From Acidimicrobiales bacterium (lineage in GTDB: Bacteria > Actinomycetota > Acidimicrobiia > Acidimicrobiales > MedAcidi-G1): a stretch of 64,000 bases of DNA. The stretch is from assembly GCA_014237715.1 (NCBI GenBank), contig JAAZZG010000005.1:94391-158390 (forward strand), written 5' to 3'. Every line of letters begins with the position of its first letter. Position 1 is the first letter of the stretch. The notes under the pieces are model-generated. The model searched no databases. It was not told where the DNA came from and saw only the letters and a list, made by a program, of their open reading frames with translations. The position numbers and the translations under genes are program-made. Positions 9,007 through 18,028 of this stretch are shown here, piece after piece.

Positions 9007-10320
9007 TCAGGACCCGGATTCGACCGTTTCATCCCCGGGCCCCGGGGCCGGGGCATCGCGGGCCACCAGATCGTCGAACGTCTCGCGCCGGACGACCTCA
9101 CGAGCTTCGCCGTCGGCGACGAAGACCACGGCGGGACGCAGGACGTGATTGTAGTTAGAGCCCATGGAGTGGCCGTAGGCGCCGGTGACCGGCGTGGCCA
9201 GCACGTCGCCCACCGTCAGATCCTCGGGCACCCAGCCCTCGCGCACCAGAAGGTCACCCGACTCGCAGTGCTTGCCCACCACCCGAACGGCCCGGGGGCG
9301 CTCGGCGGCGGCGGAGCGGGGCAACAGGGTCTCGTAGCCCGAGCCGTAGAGGACCGGGCGGGGGTTGTCGCTCATTCCGCCGTCCACGGCGACATAGGTG
9401 CGGATGCCCGGCAGGTCCTTGACGGTGCCCACCCGGTAGAGGGTGACCGCCGCAGCGGCCACGATGGCCCGCCCAGGCTCAGCCGAGACGTGGGCTGTCA
9501 CGCCTGCCGCGTCGCACACGGCACGGATGCCGGCGGCCCATTCGGTCAGCGTGGGTGCCGACTCTCCCTCCACGTAGGGCACACCGAGGCCGCCACCCAC
9601 CGAGAGCTCCGGCAGGCCGAACGGCGCGGCGAAGTCGGCCAGCACCTCGACGGCCCGGGCGAAAGCCCCGACCTCGAAGACCTGGCTGCCGATGTGGGCG
9701 TGCAGCCCGACCAGCTCGACCGATTCGGTCCTGACGGCCCGCTCCACGGCCGCCAGGGCCAGACCGCTGGACACGGTGAAGCCGAACTTGGAATCGTCCT
9801 GACCGGTGGTCACGAACTCGTGGGTGTGGGCCTCCACGCCGGGCGTGATGCGTAGCAGTACCCGGGGTCGGGCGCCGGTGGCGACCGCAAGAGCATCGAG
9901 GCGGTCCAGTTCGTCGAACGAGTCGACGACAATGCGACCCACCCCCTCCTCGACCGCCATGGCCAACTCACGGTCACTCTTGTTGTTGCCATGCATGACG
10001 AGACGTTCACCGGGCACCCCTGCGTGGCGGGCGACGAAGAGTTCGCCACCTGTGGCCACGTCGAGGTGCATGCCCTCCTCGTAGGCCAGGCGGGCCATGG
10101 CCCCACAAAGGAAAGCCTTGGAGGCGTAGGCCACGCCATCGCCGAATGCGACCACGGCCTCGCGACAGCGGGCCCGCAGGTGGTCCTCGTCGTAGACGAA
10201 CAGAGGCGTGCCGAACTGGTCGGCCAGATCCACGAGGTCGCAGCCACCGATGGACAGCCGGCCGTCATCGGCAACGTCCGCCGTGTCGGGCAGGAGATGG
10301 GCGGAGATGGGACCGGCCAT
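9007..10320 (-). CDS. lysA: Diaminopimelate decarboxylase
   Basis: The enzyme decarboxylates meso-diaminopimelate to lysine, the last step of the pathway. The 437-residue protein shows the PLP lysine in VAYASKAFLCGAM, the HGNNKSDREL and SVGGGLGVPY segments of the alanine-racemase-like barrel, and the active-site CESGD. The chosen ATG lies 2 bases after the argS stop codon, so argS and lysA are one coupled unit, an arrangement common in Actinobacteria. An in-frame start 13 codons farther up would overlap argS and is less likely. Confidence 0.95.
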   Translation of the reverse strand: MAGPISAHLLPDTADVADDGRLSIGGCDLVDLADQFGTPLFVYDEDHLRARCREAVVAFGDGVAYASKAFLCGAMARLAYEEGMHLDVATGGELFVARHAGVPGERLVMHGNNKSDRELAMAVEEGVGRIVVDSFDELDRLDALAVATGARPRVLLRITPGVEAHTHEFVTTGQDDSKFGFTVSSGLALAAVERAVRTESVELVGLHAHIGSQVFEVGAFARAVEVLADFAAPFGLPELSVGGGLGVPYVEGESAPTLTEWAAGIRAVCDAAGVTAHVSAEPGRAIVAAAAVTLYRVGTVKDLPGIRTYVAVDGGMSDNPRPVLYGSGYETLLPRSAAAERPRAVRVVGKHCESGDLLVREGWVPEDLTVGDVLATPVTGAYGHSMGSNYNHVLRPAVVFVADGEAREVVRRETFDDLVARDAPAPGPGDETVESGS

Positions 10321-10322
10321 GA

Positions 10323-11975
10323 TCAGACCCGTTCCCCAGCGCGCTCTTCGTCGCGCCACATCTCGGTGGGGGCACCCACGCCCAGCAGGTCGAGCGCCAC
10401 GGCCAGGCCGATCCGAGCGCCCTCGGCCAGCCAGAGACGGGCCACGGTAAGCGCCAGATCGATGCCATCACCAAGCACCCGACAGTCGTGGTAGAAGCCG
10501 TGGAATGATGACGACAGGTCACGCACCCAGGTAGTGACCTGGTGGGGCGCCCGCTCACGACGGGCCCGTGCCACCACGTCGGGAAGCTCATGGAGGGCGC
10601 GGAGCACCTCGAGTTCGCGGGGGTGGACCAGCAACGTCAGGTCGGCTTCATCCAGTGACCCGCGGTCGATACCCGCGCCGGTGGCCCGCTGCACGATCTG
10701 GTGGATCCGGGCGTGAGCGTACTGCACGTAAAAGACCGGGTTCTCGTTGACCTGGCTGGCCACCAGGTCCATATCGAAGGTCTGGCTCGAGTCGACAGAC
10801 AACAGGAGGTAGGTGAAGCGAGCCGCGTCGGCGCCCACCTCCTCGACCACCTCGGCCAACTCGACCATCTCACCGGTGCGCTTGGACAGGCGGACCTCAC
10901 GACCGTCGCGCTGCAGGTTGACAAGCTGCGTGATGGCGATCTCCAGCTCGGAGGGATCGTGACCAAGTAGCGCCATGGCAGCACGCATCCGTGCCACGTA
11001 ACCGTGGTGATCCGCACCAAACACGTTGACCAGGCGGTCGGCTCGACCGAACTTGTCCCGGTGGTATGCCACGTCCGGCATCAGGTAGGTGGGCTCTCCA
11101 TCACTCTTGATGAGCACCCGATCCTTGTCATCTCCATGGTCGGTGCTGCGCAGCCACACTGCTCCACCATCCTCGAACACCGCGCCGGCGGTCCGCAGGT
11201 CCGAAAGGGTGGCGTCGATGGCCCCCGAGGCGATCATCGAGCGTTCGCTGAACCACGAATCGAAATGAATGGACAGGGATTCGAGCACGTCCTGATGGGC
11301 GGCCAACGCCCGCGCATAACCCCACTCCATCGGGTCCGCGGCATCGCCGGATTCGGCATGCATCTCGGCCGCCCAGTCGATGATGTACTGCCCGTGGTAA
11401 CCGTCCTCGGGCACGTCATGGCCAGCCGCACGGGCCGCCAGCGAGGCGGCGAAGTTCTGCATCTGCAGCCCACGGTCGTTGATGTAGAACTCGCGCACCA
11501 CTTCGTACCCGCAGCGTTCGTAGAGGCGGGCCACCGAATCGCCGTAGCAAGCGCCCCGGCCATGGCCGGCGTGCAGGGGCCCGGTCGGGTTGGCACTCAC
11601 GAACTCGACAATCACCCGGGTGCCGTCACCCTCGTCGATCCGGGCCCAACCGTCGGTCCCGGCGGCGACCACATCGGCCAAGACGTCGTGCAGCCATGAA
11701 TCGGCAAGGCGGAAGTTGACAAAACCCGGGCCGGCCACCTCGACGCCCACCACGTGGGTCGGCAGCGAGGCCTCCAGGCGTTCCACCAGTTGGGTACCCA
11801 GCTCACGGGGGTTGCGGCCGACCGCCTTGGCTGAGGCGAGCGCCACGTTGGTCGACCACTCGCCATGGTCCGGATTGGCCGGACGCTCCAACTGGACGAC
11901 CCTCGGCACCGGGTCGACGCCCAGGTCGCCCAGCGCGGCGCGTACCGCATCGATGATGGTGTCGCGCACGTCCAT
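10323..11975 (-). CDS. argS: Arginyl-tRNA synthetase
   Basis: This class I synthetase charges tRNA-Arg. The 550-residue protein has the N-terminal Add-1 domain, the HIGH-type motif as HAGHGRGACYGD after SANPTGPL, the KMSK-like LSKRTGEMV, and the C-terminal DALR anticodon-binding domain (AHARIHQIVQRA and following). A purine-rich ribosome site (AGGACAG) lies before the ATG. It heads the argS-lysA unit and is divergent from the M24 gene across 98 bases. The window also encodes one of its substrates, tRNA-Arg(CCG). Confidence 0.96.
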   Translation of the reverse strand: MDVRDTIIDAVRAALGDLGVDPVPRVVQLERPANPDHGEWSTNVALASAKAVGRNPRELGTQLVERLEASLPTHVVGVEVAGPGFVNFRLADSWLHDVLADVVAAGTDGWARIDEGDGTRVIVEFVSANPTGPLHAGHGRGACYGDSVARLYERCGYEVVREFYINDRGLQMQNFAASLAARAAGHDVPEDGYHGQYIIDWAAEMHAESGDAADPMEWGYARALAAHQDVLESLSIHFDSWFSERSMIASGAIDATLSDLRTAGAVFEDGGAVWLRSTDHGDDKDRVLIKSDGEPTYLMPDVAYHRDKFGRADRLVNVFGADHHGYVARMRAAMALLGHDPSELEIAITQLVNLQRDGREVRLSKRTGEMVELAEVVEEVGADAARFTYLLLSVDSSQTFDMDLVASQVNENPVFYVQYAHARIHQIVQRATGAGIDRGSLDEADLTLLVHPRELEVLRALHELPDVVARARRERAPHQVTTWVRDLSSSFHGFYHDCRVLGDGIDLALTVARLWLAEGARIGLAVALDLLGVGAPTEMWRDEERAGERV

Positions 11976-12060
11976 GGGGTCTGTCCTGATCAGGATCGGG
12001 GCGGCCCCGGTCGGGGCAGTCTTCCGATGCTACCGGGGGCACCGGAGGCGGCCCGGCTCC

Positions 12061-12066
12061 TATTGT
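12061..12066 (+). promoter_or_regulatory. Leaderless-type -10 box of the M24 gene
   Basis: TATTGT, a near-consensus -10 hexamer, is followed by 7 nt and the ATG at 12074. It supports that ATG over the GTG three codons upstream, which lies inside the hexamer region. Confidence 0.6.
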
Positions 12067-12073
12067 GCGCGCC

Positions 12074-13279
12074 ATGATCAACCCGGCATCCGGCTCGCCG
12101 AGCATCGACCATGAGGCACTCATCCACTTCCGGCGGGACCGCCTCCGCTCCCAGATGGTCGAGCACGGCGTCGACGCCTGCCTGCTGTTTGACCCGGTCA
12201 ACGTTCGCTACGCCACAGGGGCCCGGAACATGCAGGTGTTCCACCAGAGGAACCCGTCGCGGTACCTGTTCCTGCCCGTCGAAGGTCCGGTAGTGCTGTT
12301 CGAATTCGCCGGAGCCCACCATCTGGCCACCGGCCTGTCGACCATCGACGAGATTCGGCCGGCCACCACGGCCAGCTACGTGGCCGCCGGCCCGGCCATC
12401 TCCGCCGTGGAACGCCGGTGGGCCGACGAGGTCGGAACGCTGCTACGCGAGGTGGTAGGAGACGGCGCCACCGTCGGCCTCGAACGGATCAACCACGGAG
12501 CATCCATCGCGTTGGCCGGCGCAGGCTTCCGAATCGTCGACGCACAGGCACCGGTCGAGCGGGCCCGGGCCATCAAGGGACCCGACGAGCTGATCTGCAT
12601 CCGCCAGAGCCTCCGGGCCACCGAACGCGCCGTGCACACCGTGCGCGATGCCATCCGGCCAGGGATCACCGAGAACGAACTGTGGGCCGAACTGCACCGG
12701 GTGGTCATTGCCGAGGGCGGCGACTACGTCGAGACCCGCCTGATGACCGCCGGAACCAACACCAACCCGTGGTTCCAGGAAGCCGGCGACTCCCCCATCC
12801 CGGCTAACGCACTGGTGGCGTTGGACACCGACGTGGTGGGGTGCCACGGCTACTACTCGGATTTCTCCCGCACGTTCCATGTCGGTCCCGATGCCCCGAC
12901 GGCTGAACAGAAGCGCCTGTACGGCCTGGCCCACGAGCAAGTCCACCACAACATGGGGATCATCGGCCCCGGGGTGTCGTTCCGGGAGTACGCAGAACGG
13001 GCATGGGACATCCCTGACGAGTTCGCCGCCCAGCGGTACTACCTGTCGTCGCACGGTGTCGGAATGACTGGCGAGTATCCCTACCTGTACCACCGCCACG
13101 ACTTCGCGGCCTCCGGCTACGACGGGATGATCGAGCCCGACATGACCATCTGCGTGGAGTCCTACATCGGTGCCGAGGGTGGTGCCGAGGGGGTCAAGCT
13201 CGAGGAACATCTCCTGATCACGGGGACCGGCATCGAACTGCTCAGCGACTTTCCGTTCGAGAACACGCTGCTCGGCTGA
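12074..13279 (+). CDS. DddP-like M24 metallohydrolase, catalytic Asp replaced by Gly
   Basis: The 401-residue protein has the creatinase-type N-domain (LLFDPVNVRYATGARNMQVF) and the pita-bread M24 domain. From memory it resembles the DMSP lyase DddP over its length, including TRLMTAGTNTNPWFQE and the ending FPFENTLLG. All metal ligands are present: Asp251, Asp253, Asp263, His327, Glu362 and Glu377. DddP has its catalytic Asp six residues after the His ligand; here that position is Gly333. I therefore call it an M24 protein of the DddP clade and not a proven DMSP lyase; a peptidase or another lyase activity is possible. It is a single gene, divergent from argS. Confidence 0.82.
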   Translation: MINPASGSPSIDHEALIHFRRDRLRSQMVEHGVDACLLFDPVNVRYATGARNMQVFHQRNPSRYLFLPVEGPVVLFEFAGAHHLATGLSTIDEIRPATTASYVAAGPAISAVERRWADEVGTLLREVVGDGATVGLERINHGASIALAGAGFRIVDAQAPVERARAIKGPDELICIRQSLRATERAVHTVRDAIRPGITENELWAELHRVVIAEGGDYVETRLMTAGTNTNPWFQEAGDSPIPANALVALDTDVVGCHGYYSDFSRTFHVGPDAPTAEQKRLYGLAHEQVHHNMGIIGPGVSFREYAERAWDIPDEFAAQRYYLSSHGVGMTGEYPYLYHRHDFAASGYDGMIEPDMTICVESYIGAEGGAEGVKLEEHLLITGTGIELLSDFPFENTLLG

Positions 13280-13336
13280 CCCGGGTCGTAGTGGACCGAG
13301 TCGCCGGGGACCGCCCGACCGTCGGCGGCGGCCCGG

Positions 13337-14242
13337 TCAGGTCTCGTCCGGCGTGGCGTGGAGCCGGGCATCGCGCCGAACCACGAAGACGAGGCTGACC
13401 ACGACCACCGTCATCCCCGCCACCTGGACGGGTGCCAGTCCCTGGTCCAACGCCAGCCACGCACCGAAGGCCGACAGCGCTGGAATGGCCAGGGTCAACA
13501 GGCCGGCGAGGCTCAGGCTCACGTGGAGATGCGCCCAGTTCATGAGGAAGTGGCCCGTCCCCGGCACGGCCAAGAGCAGGCACAGCCATGCCCACTGGGA
13601 GCCCGACGGCCATCCAGGCAACATCCGGCCAGCGTCAAACGCCGCCATGGGGAGGAGTACGACGGCGCCGATGGACATGGTGAGGGTCTGCAACGTGAAC
13701 GTGTCGATCCGGGCTCGGATGTCCTTGGCCAGGACAAAGTACGCCGAGAACAGGACCATGGCTCCCAGGGCCATCAGGTCGCCCCGTAGGTGAAGGCCGG
13801 CATCACCGCCCCCGCCGAACATCACCACGGCCACCCCGCCGATGGCCACCAAGGCCACACCGACCAGCCAAGCCCCAATGCGCTCACCGAACCGCCGGGA
13901 AGCCACGACCATTAGGACGATGGTCTGCAGCGAGCCGATAGTGGTGGCGTTGGCCACCGAGGTGTGGTGCAGGGAGGCGAAGAACACGCCCAATTCCAAG
14001 GCGAACACGACCGACACCGGAAAGGCCAGACGAACCTGGGACCACGTGATACGGCGGCCCGCGAGGTGGAGTCCGATCCCGTAGACCAGCGCACCGAGGG
14101 CCAGGCGCCAGAAGGCGATGGCCAGGCCCCCCATGTCGACCTGGGCCACGACCACGTTTCCCGAAGACCAGCAGAAGACCGCCCCGATCGCCGCCAAGCG
14201 ACCGACCGTAGAACGGTCGCCATTCGTGTGAGTGCCCTGCAT
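13337..14242 (-). CDS. EamA/DMT-family membrane transporter
   Basis: The 301-residue protein has about ten hydrophobic helices arranged as two EamA repeats, starting with AIGAVFCWSSGNVVVA and a second copy from about residue 155 (GDLMALGAMVLFSAYFVLA). This family exports or exchanges small metabolites, often amino acids or purines; the substrate cannot be read from sequence. The ATG lies 6 nt after TAGGGT. It converges on the M24 gene and diverges from phnD. The ending is arginine-rich and cytoplasmic. Confidence 0.88.
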   Translation of the reverse strand: MQGTHTNGDRSTVGRLAAIGAVFCWSSGNVVVAQVDMGGLAIAFWRLALGALVYGIGLHLAGRRITWSQVRLAFPVSVVFALELGVFFASLHHTSVANATTIGSLQTIVLMVVASRRFGERIGAWLVGVALVAIGGVAVVMFGGGGDAGLHLRGDLMALGAMVLFSAYFVLAKDIRARIDTFTLQTLTMSIGAVVLLPMAAFDAGRMLPGWPSGSQWAWLCLLLAVPGTGHFLMNWAHLHVSLSLAGLLTLAIPALSAFGAWLALDQGLAPVQVAGMTVVVVSLVFVVRRDARLHATPDET

Positions 14243-14248
14243 CGCCGC

Positions 14249-14254
14249 ACCCTA
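14249..14254 (-). promoter_or_regulatory. Leaderless-type -10 box of the EamA gene
   Basis: TAGGGT on the minus strand is 6 nt before the ATG of the transporter. Confidence 0.5.
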
Positions 14255-14289
14255 GGACGGGCACACGACGGCGTAGTTCCGGCACCAAA

Positions 14290-14316
14290 TTTCCGACACT
14301 CGGTTTCCGACACCCG
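14290..14316. promoter_or_regulatory. Tandem direct repeat upstream of phnD
   Basis: Two copies of TTTCCGACACnCG begin 14 bases apart. They lie about 30-57 bases upstream of a TACGGT hexamer (14347-14352) that could be the phnD -10 box, which is where an activator would bind. Because the operon encodes a phosphonate-type transporter, a phosphate-responsive OmpR-family regulator is the natural candidate, but the 14-base period differs from the 11-base units of the known actinobacterial PHO box. Confidence 0.45.
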
Positions 14317-14398
14317 TCGGCGTCCACATGGAGAGGCCGGATTGGCTACGGTCGCGCCTACGGCGGACCGCTGGGGACGCCACTCGACAGGAGGACCC

Positions 14399-15469
14399 AT
14401 GAAGATCCGATCTCTGCTCACCATTCTGCTGGCACTGGTGCTCGTCGCCTCGGCCTGCTCAGACGACGGAGAGTCCGCAGCCGCCGGCGACGGAACCTGG
14501 CCCGACAAGATCACGATGGGCTTCGTGCCGAGCTCGGAGCAGGAGTCGCTCCAAGACGACATCCGGCCCATCATGGACGTGCTGAGCGCGGACCTGGGGA
14601 TCGAGGTGGAGGGAGTTGTCACCACCGACTACACCGGCCTTGTCACTGCCCTGGGCACCGGGAAGGCCGACCTGGGCGCCTTCGGGCCCTTCGGCTACGT
14701 GCTGGCCCAGCAGCAGTTCGGCAACATGGAGGTGCTGATCCAAGCCATCCGCTACGGCTCTGCGACCTATCACGGCCAGTGGATGACCAACGATCCCTCG
14801 CTGTGCGACACAGCACCCGAGTCAGCCACTGCTCTCGAGAACACTGCTGATGGCGTGGCACAGGTCGGCGCACTGGATGCGGTGGCCCTTCAGGTCGGCG
14901 TGTACTTCGGCGACGCTGGCAAGGCCCTCGGCGAGACGGTGGACGACGGCGACATATCACCGGGCACCTCGTGCATGGCCGACCTTTCCAAGGTCAAGGG
15001 CAAGCGTGTGGCCTTTACGTCCGAGTCGTCGACCTCGGGCTACCTGTTCCCGGCGCTGCAGCTAATCGAGGCGGGCATCGACCCGGTGAACGACATCACA
15101 CCAATATTCACCGGAGGCCACGACGCCGCGGTGGTGGCCGTCTACAACGGCGATGCCGACATCGGCGTGTCCTACGACGACGCCCGCCGAACTCTCCGCA
15201 AGGAGAAGTTGGACGTGGGCGACAAGGTGATCGTGTTCAACATCACCTCGGAGGTACCCAACGACGTGATCGCCGCCAGCTCACTGCTGCCCGACTCGCT
15301 GCAGAAGGCCATCTACAACTCCATCGCTGCCTTCCTCGATACCGAAGAGGGCGAAGCAGCGTGGGACGAGGCCTACGGTTGGACGTCGATCCGCCCGGCC
15401 GTCGACTCGGACTTCGACGTGGTTCGCGCTGCCGCCGAGGCCCTGGGCATCACCGAACCCCTGGGCTGA
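14399..15469 (+). CDS. phnD: Phosphonate/phosphite-type ABC transporter substrate-binding lipoprotein
   Basis: The 356-residue protein has a lipoprotein signal peptide (LLALVLVASAC, Cys near residue 19) and the PhnD fold: ITMGFVPSSEQESL, DYTGLVTALGTGKADLGAFG, and the ligand-loop region KRVAFTSESSTSGYLFP. The Ser/Ser/Thr/Ser cluster is typical of oxyanion-binding members that take phosphonates, phosphite or phosphate. AGGAGG stands 5 nt before the ATG. It heads an operon with an ATPase, two permeases and a ROK kinase. No C-P lyase genes are present, so the ligand is uncertain. Confidence 0.92.
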   Translation: MKIRSLLTILLALVLVASACSDDGESAAAGDGTWPDKITMGFVPSSEQESLQDDIRPIMDVLSADLGIEVEGVVTTDYTGLVTALGTGKADLGAFGPFGYVLAQQQFGNMEVLIQAIRYGSATYHGQWMTNDPSLCDTAPESATALENTADGVAQVGALDAVALQVGVYFGDAGKALGETVDDGDISPGTSCMADLSKVKGKRVAFTSESSTSGYLFPALQLIEAGIDPVNDITPIFTGGHDAAVVAVYNGDADIGVSYDDARRTLRKEKLDVGDKVIVFNITSEVPNDVIAASSLLPDSLQKAIYNSIAAFLDTEEGEAAWDEAYGWTSIRPAVDSDFDVVRAAAEALGITEPLG

Positions 15470-15525
15470 CCCCTACCTATCCGAAACGCAGAAGCCTGAC
15501 GGCCACGACGGACGAACCTGACCGG

Positions 15526-16296
15526 GTGATTGAATTCCGAGACGTCTCGGTTACCTACCGAGGCGGGGTCAGGGCGTTACGCAACGTCGATCTCACGATC
15601 GACGACGGCGAGTTCGTCGTGGTTGTCGGCCTCTCCGGGGCCGGCAAGAGCACGCTGTTGCGGGCCATGAACGGCCTGATCCCTGCTACCGGAGGATCGA
15701 TCACGGTGGGTGGCACCGAGGTGGTGGGCGCCAGCAACGCTGAACTGCGCGACGTTCGGTCACGCATAGGAATGATCTTCCAGACGTTCAACCTGGTGCA
15801 CCGCACCTCAGTGATGAACAACGTCCTGATGGGTCGCCTGGCCGGTGTGCCGGCGTGGCGGTCCACCCTCGGGATGTGGCCGGCCACTGACCGCGAGGCC
15901 GCCATGGCCGCGCTCGAACGGGTGGGGATCGTGGAGAAGGCCTATGTCCGGGCCTCGAACCTGTCAGGTGGACAGCAGCAGCGGGTGGGCATCGCCCGGG
16001 CCCTGGCCCAGGAACCGTCGGTCATGCTGGCCGACGAACCAGTGGCCGCCCTCGACCCGGTGACCAGTCGTCAGGTGATGGGCGACCTCCAACGGATCAA
16101 CCTGGACCTCGGAATCACCACGCTGGTCAACCTCCACTTCCTGGACCTGGCCCGTGAGTTCGGGCGACGTCTGGTGGGCCTCCGGGAGGGAGAAGTGGTG
16201 TTCGACGGAGACATCGACGACGTCACCGATGAGACCTTCCGGGAGATCTACGGACGGGCCATCACCGTCGACGACCTGAAGACCGCCGACGGGTGA
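15526..16296 (+). CDS. phnC: Phosphonate-type ABC transporter ATP-binding protein
   Basis: The 256-residue ATPase shows Walker A GLSGAGKST, the Q-loop IFQTFNLV, signature LSGGQQQRV, Walker B VMLADEP, and the late H-loop in LVNLHFLDLA, as in PhnC. The GTG start giving MIEFRDVSVTY was chosen because it fits the family N-terminus; the frame remains open upstream. It starts 56 bases after phnD and its stop overlaps the start of the first permease (GTGA). Confidence 0.93.
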   Translation: MIEFRDVSVTYRGGVRALRNVDLTIDDGEFVVVVGLSGAGKSTLLRAMNGLIPATGGSITVGGTEVVGASNAELRDVRSRIGMIFQTFNLVHRTSVMNNVLMGRLAGVPAWRSTLGMWPATDREAAMAALERVGIVEKAYVRASNLSGGQQQRVGIARALAQEPSVMLADEPVAALDPVTSRQVMGDLQRINLDLGITTLVNLHFLDLAREFGRRLVGLREGEVVFDGDIDDVTDETFREIYGRAITVDDLKTADG

Positions 16297-17132
16297 ACCC
16301 GCCGCCTACCGCTGGATCGGCCGTCGGGCCGGTTGACGAACAGGCCACCGGTCAGATCCGACCGACCCGGCCCCGGGTACGACGTCGGACCTGGGTGGCG
16401 GCCGTCCTGGTCGTGGCCTACACCCTGGTGGCCGGTCGAACCGTCGGCTTCGACCTGTCCACGTTCTGGCAGGTCTGGTCCAACCCCCTGTGGGAGAAGT
16501 TCTGGCCCATCCCATGGGGCTGGGTCCTGGATCGTCACAACGTGCTCGACCCATTGGTCGAAACGTTCCAGATCGCCATCGTCTCGACGCTGATCGGTTG
16601 CGGTCTGGCCCTGCCGCTGGCCTTCGCCATGTCGCCACTGACCGCGCCCAACCGGGTAGTGCTCGTGGTGAGCCGTTCGATCATGAACGTGGTGCGGGCC
16701 GTGCCCGACCTGTTCTGGGCAAAACTGCTGGTCACCGCGGTGGGCATCGGTGCCTTCGCCGGCTCGTGGGCCCTGTCGGTCTTCTCCCTGGCCGTCATGG
16801 TCAAGTTGTTCAGCGAGACGGTCGACGGTGCCGACCCCCGCCCGCTGGAGGCCGCCCGGGCGGCCGGCGGGCGACACATGCCCGTGGTGCGGACCGGAGT
16901 CCTACCCACCGTTCTCCCTGAGTATGTGGCCTACGGGCTCTACGTGTTCGAGTTGAACATCCGGGCCTCGGTGGTCCTCGGTCTAGTCGGGGCCGGCGGC
17001 ATCGGTCGCGTGGTGGAGGCCCAACGCCAGTACTTCCGCTTCGACCGGGTGCTGGGCGTGCTCGTGCTGGTGTTTGTGGTGGTGTTCGTGATTGAACAGG
17101 TCAGCATGGCTGTCCGGAAGCGGTTGGTCTGA
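16293..17132 (+). CDS. phnE: Phosphonate-type ABC transporter permease, first copy
   Basis: The 279-residue protein has an Arg/Pro-rich cytoplasmic N-terminus, about six membrane helices, and the BPD permease EAA-like loop (ETVDGADPRPLEAARAAGG) that contacts PhnC. VVLGLVGAGGIGRVV is the usual PhnE ending motif. Start and phnC stop overlap as GTGA, indicating coupled translation. It probably pairs with the next permease as a heterodimer. Confidence 0.92.
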   Translation: MNPPPTAGSAVGPVDEQATGQIRPTRPRVRRRTWVAAVLVVAYTLVAGRTVGFDLSTFWQVWSNPLWEKFWPIPWGWVLDRHNVLDPLVETFQIAIVSTLIGCGLALPLAFAMSPLTAPNRVVLVVSRSIMNVVRAVPDLFWAKLLVTAVGIGAFAGSWALSVFSLAVMVKLFSETVDGADPRPLEAARAAGGRHMPVVRTGVLPTVLPEYVAYGLYVFELNIRASVVLGLVGAGGIGRVVEAQRQYFRFDRVLGVLVLVFVVVFVIEQVSMAVRKRLV

Positions 17133-17134
17133 CG

Positions 17135-18028
17135 GTGGTTGCAACCCCGACCACCGTGGAGGCCGCCGGGCGTCCGATCGCCCCCCGGCGGGCAGGCCGA
17201 CGATGGACGCTCGTGGTGGTGGTTGCCGTTGCCGTTGCGTGGTCGATCTCTGGCCTCGAGGTCACGATGGATCGCCTGCTGGGTGCGCCGGGTGACGCCT
17301 GGGACGTGTTCCGACGCATGGTTCCGCCGGCCTTCGGTGAGGCCGTCGACCGCGGGGTGCCCGGCAAGGTCCTCGAATCGGTGCACATCGCCTGGATCGG
17401 CACCCTGATCGGGGCGGTGCTCTCGCTGCCTCTGGCCTTCCTGGCGGCCGGCAACGTGGCGCCGGTCTGGATCCGGACTCCGGTCCGCCAGCTCTTTAAC
17501 GTCATCCGGGCCGTCCCCGAGTTGATTCTGGCCGTCATCCTCATCCCCATCACCGGCCTGGGTCCGTGGGCCGGTGCGCTGGCCATCGGCGTGCACTCGG
17601 TGGGAACGCTGGGCAAGTGGGCCACCGAGGCCATCGAGGGCGTGGATCCCGGGCCACTGGAAGCCGTGGCGGCCACCGGTGGGCGGTGGGTGTCAGGCAT
17701 GCGGTGGGGGGTGCTCCCCCAGGTACTTCCGGTGGTGACGTCGCAGTGGTTGTTCCGCTTCGAGATCAATGTCCGGGCTTCCGCGGTGTTGGGCATGATC
17801 GGTGCCGGCGGGGTGGGTTCGGAACTGGTGTCCCAACTGGTGTTTCGGAACTTCCCGGCGGTGGGCGCCGTGCTGGCCATGACCATCGTCGTGGTGCTGG
17901 CCATCGACACCGCCTCGGCCGCCGTCCGGCGACGGATCATCCGGGGAGCGGTCTCGGGGGTCGACGAGGGCGAGGCCGACCGCAACGCGGCGGTGTTGAC
18001 CGACCTGACCGGGATACGAACCCCTTGA
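17135..18028 (+). CDS. phnE: Phosphonate-type ABC transporter permease, second copy
   Basis: The 297-residue paralogue of the preceding gene starts with GTG two bases after it. It has the same helix pattern, the coupling loop (EAIEGVDPGPLEAVAATGG), and VLGMIGAGGVGSEL near the end. Two PhnE proteins side by side are common in phosphonate and phosphite importers. Its stop codon overlaps the TTG start of the ROK kinase, so the kinase is made together with the transporter. Confidence 0.92.
   Translation: MVATPTTVEAAGRPIAPRRAGRRWTLVVVVAVAVAWSISGLEVTMDRLLGAPGDAWDVFRRMVPPAFGEAVDRGVPGKVLESVHIAWIGTLIGAVLSLPLAFLAAGNVAPVWIRTPVRQLFNVIRAVPELILAVILIPITGLGPWAGALAIGVHSVGTLGKWATEAIEGVDPGPLEAVAATGGRWVSGMRWGVLPQVLPVVTSQWLFRFEINVRASAVLGMIGAGGVGSELVSQLVFRNFPAVGAVLAMTIVVVLAIDTASAAVRRRIIRGAVSGVDEGEADRNAAVLTDLTGIRTP

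Noticed and set aside
12074-13279. Direct annotation as DMSP lyase DddP
   Set aside because: The catalytic Asp is Gly, so similarity and metal ligands alone do not support lyase activity.
13964-14398. Long N-terminal extension of PhnD
   Set aside because: It lies opposite the EamA gene, and the real start has AGGAGG and a lipoprotein signal peptide.
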